From Prevotella sp. CAG:1031 (GTDB lineage: Bacteria > Bacteroidota > Bacteroidia > Bacteroidales > Muribaculaceae), in contig HF985594.1 of the NCBI GenBank assembly GCA_000431215.1, forward strand, positions 1-32,190: a DNA stretch of 32,190 nucleotides, read 5' to 3'. The notes below the pieces were generated by a model. It saw nothing but the letters and a program-made list of their open reading frames with translations, was not told the DNA's origin and did no database searches. This document shows, piece after piece, positions 31,973-32,190 of the stretch; within the stretch, counting starts at the first letter, position 1; each line of letters opens with the position of its first letter. A program made the position numbers and the translations under genes.

Positions 31973-32190
31973 ATGAAAATACTCATTCTCAACGGCCCTA
32001 ACCTCAATCTTCTGGGCCGGCGCGAGCCTGAACTTTACGGCAGAACAACCCTTCGGGAGATTCTCGACGGCCTTCGTCGGCGTTTTCCCGACATCGTCAT
32101 CGAAGATTTCCAGAGCAACAGCGAGGGAGAGCTTATCGACCGACTTCAGCAGACCGACGCCGACGGCGTGGTTCTCAATGCCGGCGGCTA
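31973..32190 (+). CDS. aroQ: Type II 3-dehydroquinate dehydratase, 5' part
   Basis: The first 72 codons of AroQ run off the right edge. MKILILNGPNLNLLGRREPELYG is the diagnostic N-terminus with the catalytic Tyr and Arg region; DFQSNSEGELIDRLQ and VVLNAGG follow. The enzyme dehydrates 3-dehydroquinate to 3-dehydroshikimate in the shikimate pathway. Confidence 0.93.
   Translation, partial: MKILILNGPNLNLLGRREPELYGRTTLREILDGLRRRFPDIVIEDFQSNSEGELIDRLQQTDADGVVLNAGG

Overview
The window looks like a chromosomal segment of a Bacteroidales bacterium, most likely a fairly GC-rich gut lineage such as Muribaculaceae; the family is an inference. The grounds are promoters of the Bacteroidota type (TAnnTTTG, seen before at least six transcription units), weak Shine-Dalgarno signals, a gadB-glsA-gadC acid-resistance cluster, an Na+-pumping methylmalonyl-CoA decarboxylase operon with a lamin-tail/OadG subunit, a lipoprotein TamA-like assembly factor and PorT-type barrels. 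No rRNA, tRNA, CRISPR array, prophage or intact insertion sequence was seen.

Layout. 1-298 (-): 5' end of neuC. 380-4512 (-): gadB, glsA, gadC, an acid-resistance unit that deamidates glutamine, decarboxylates glutamate (consuming a proton) and exchanges glutamate for GABA. 4747-6453 (+): an AspT/YidE-type transporter, divergent from gadB. 6461-7195 (-): tcdA. 7196-8208: about 1 kb without a credible gene, filled with inverted and direct repeats and hairpins. 8209-8577 (-): a small unknown protein. 8737-13626 (-): mce, mmdA, mmdD-like, mmdE-like, mmdC, mmdB, the epimerase and decarboxylase steps that turn succinate-derived methylmalonyl-CoA into propionyl-CoA while exporting Na+.

13833-25027 (-) is one long co-directional run: dxr, rseP, an RlmI-like methyltransferase, an M49 peptidase, a PorT-type barrel, a TamL-like BamA-family lipoprotein, a HAD phosphatase, a secreted thioredoxin-fold protein and tpx. 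Gaps are mostly under 30 bp, so much of it may be one operon biased to envelope functions. Divergent from dxr, 25263-30407 (+) is rimP-nusA-infB-folK. 30404-31756 (-) is mtnN followed by an AlbA_2-domain protein. 31973 to the end (+) is the start of aroQ, preceded by a short promoter-to-terminator unit that may be a small RNA.

Most genes are ordinary core metabolism. The parts most worth a second look are the repeat block at 7248-8042, the small MmdE-like paralogue next to the lamin-tail OadG protein, the possible small RNA before aroQ, and the repeat tract inside infB. No wholly new multi-gene system is evident.
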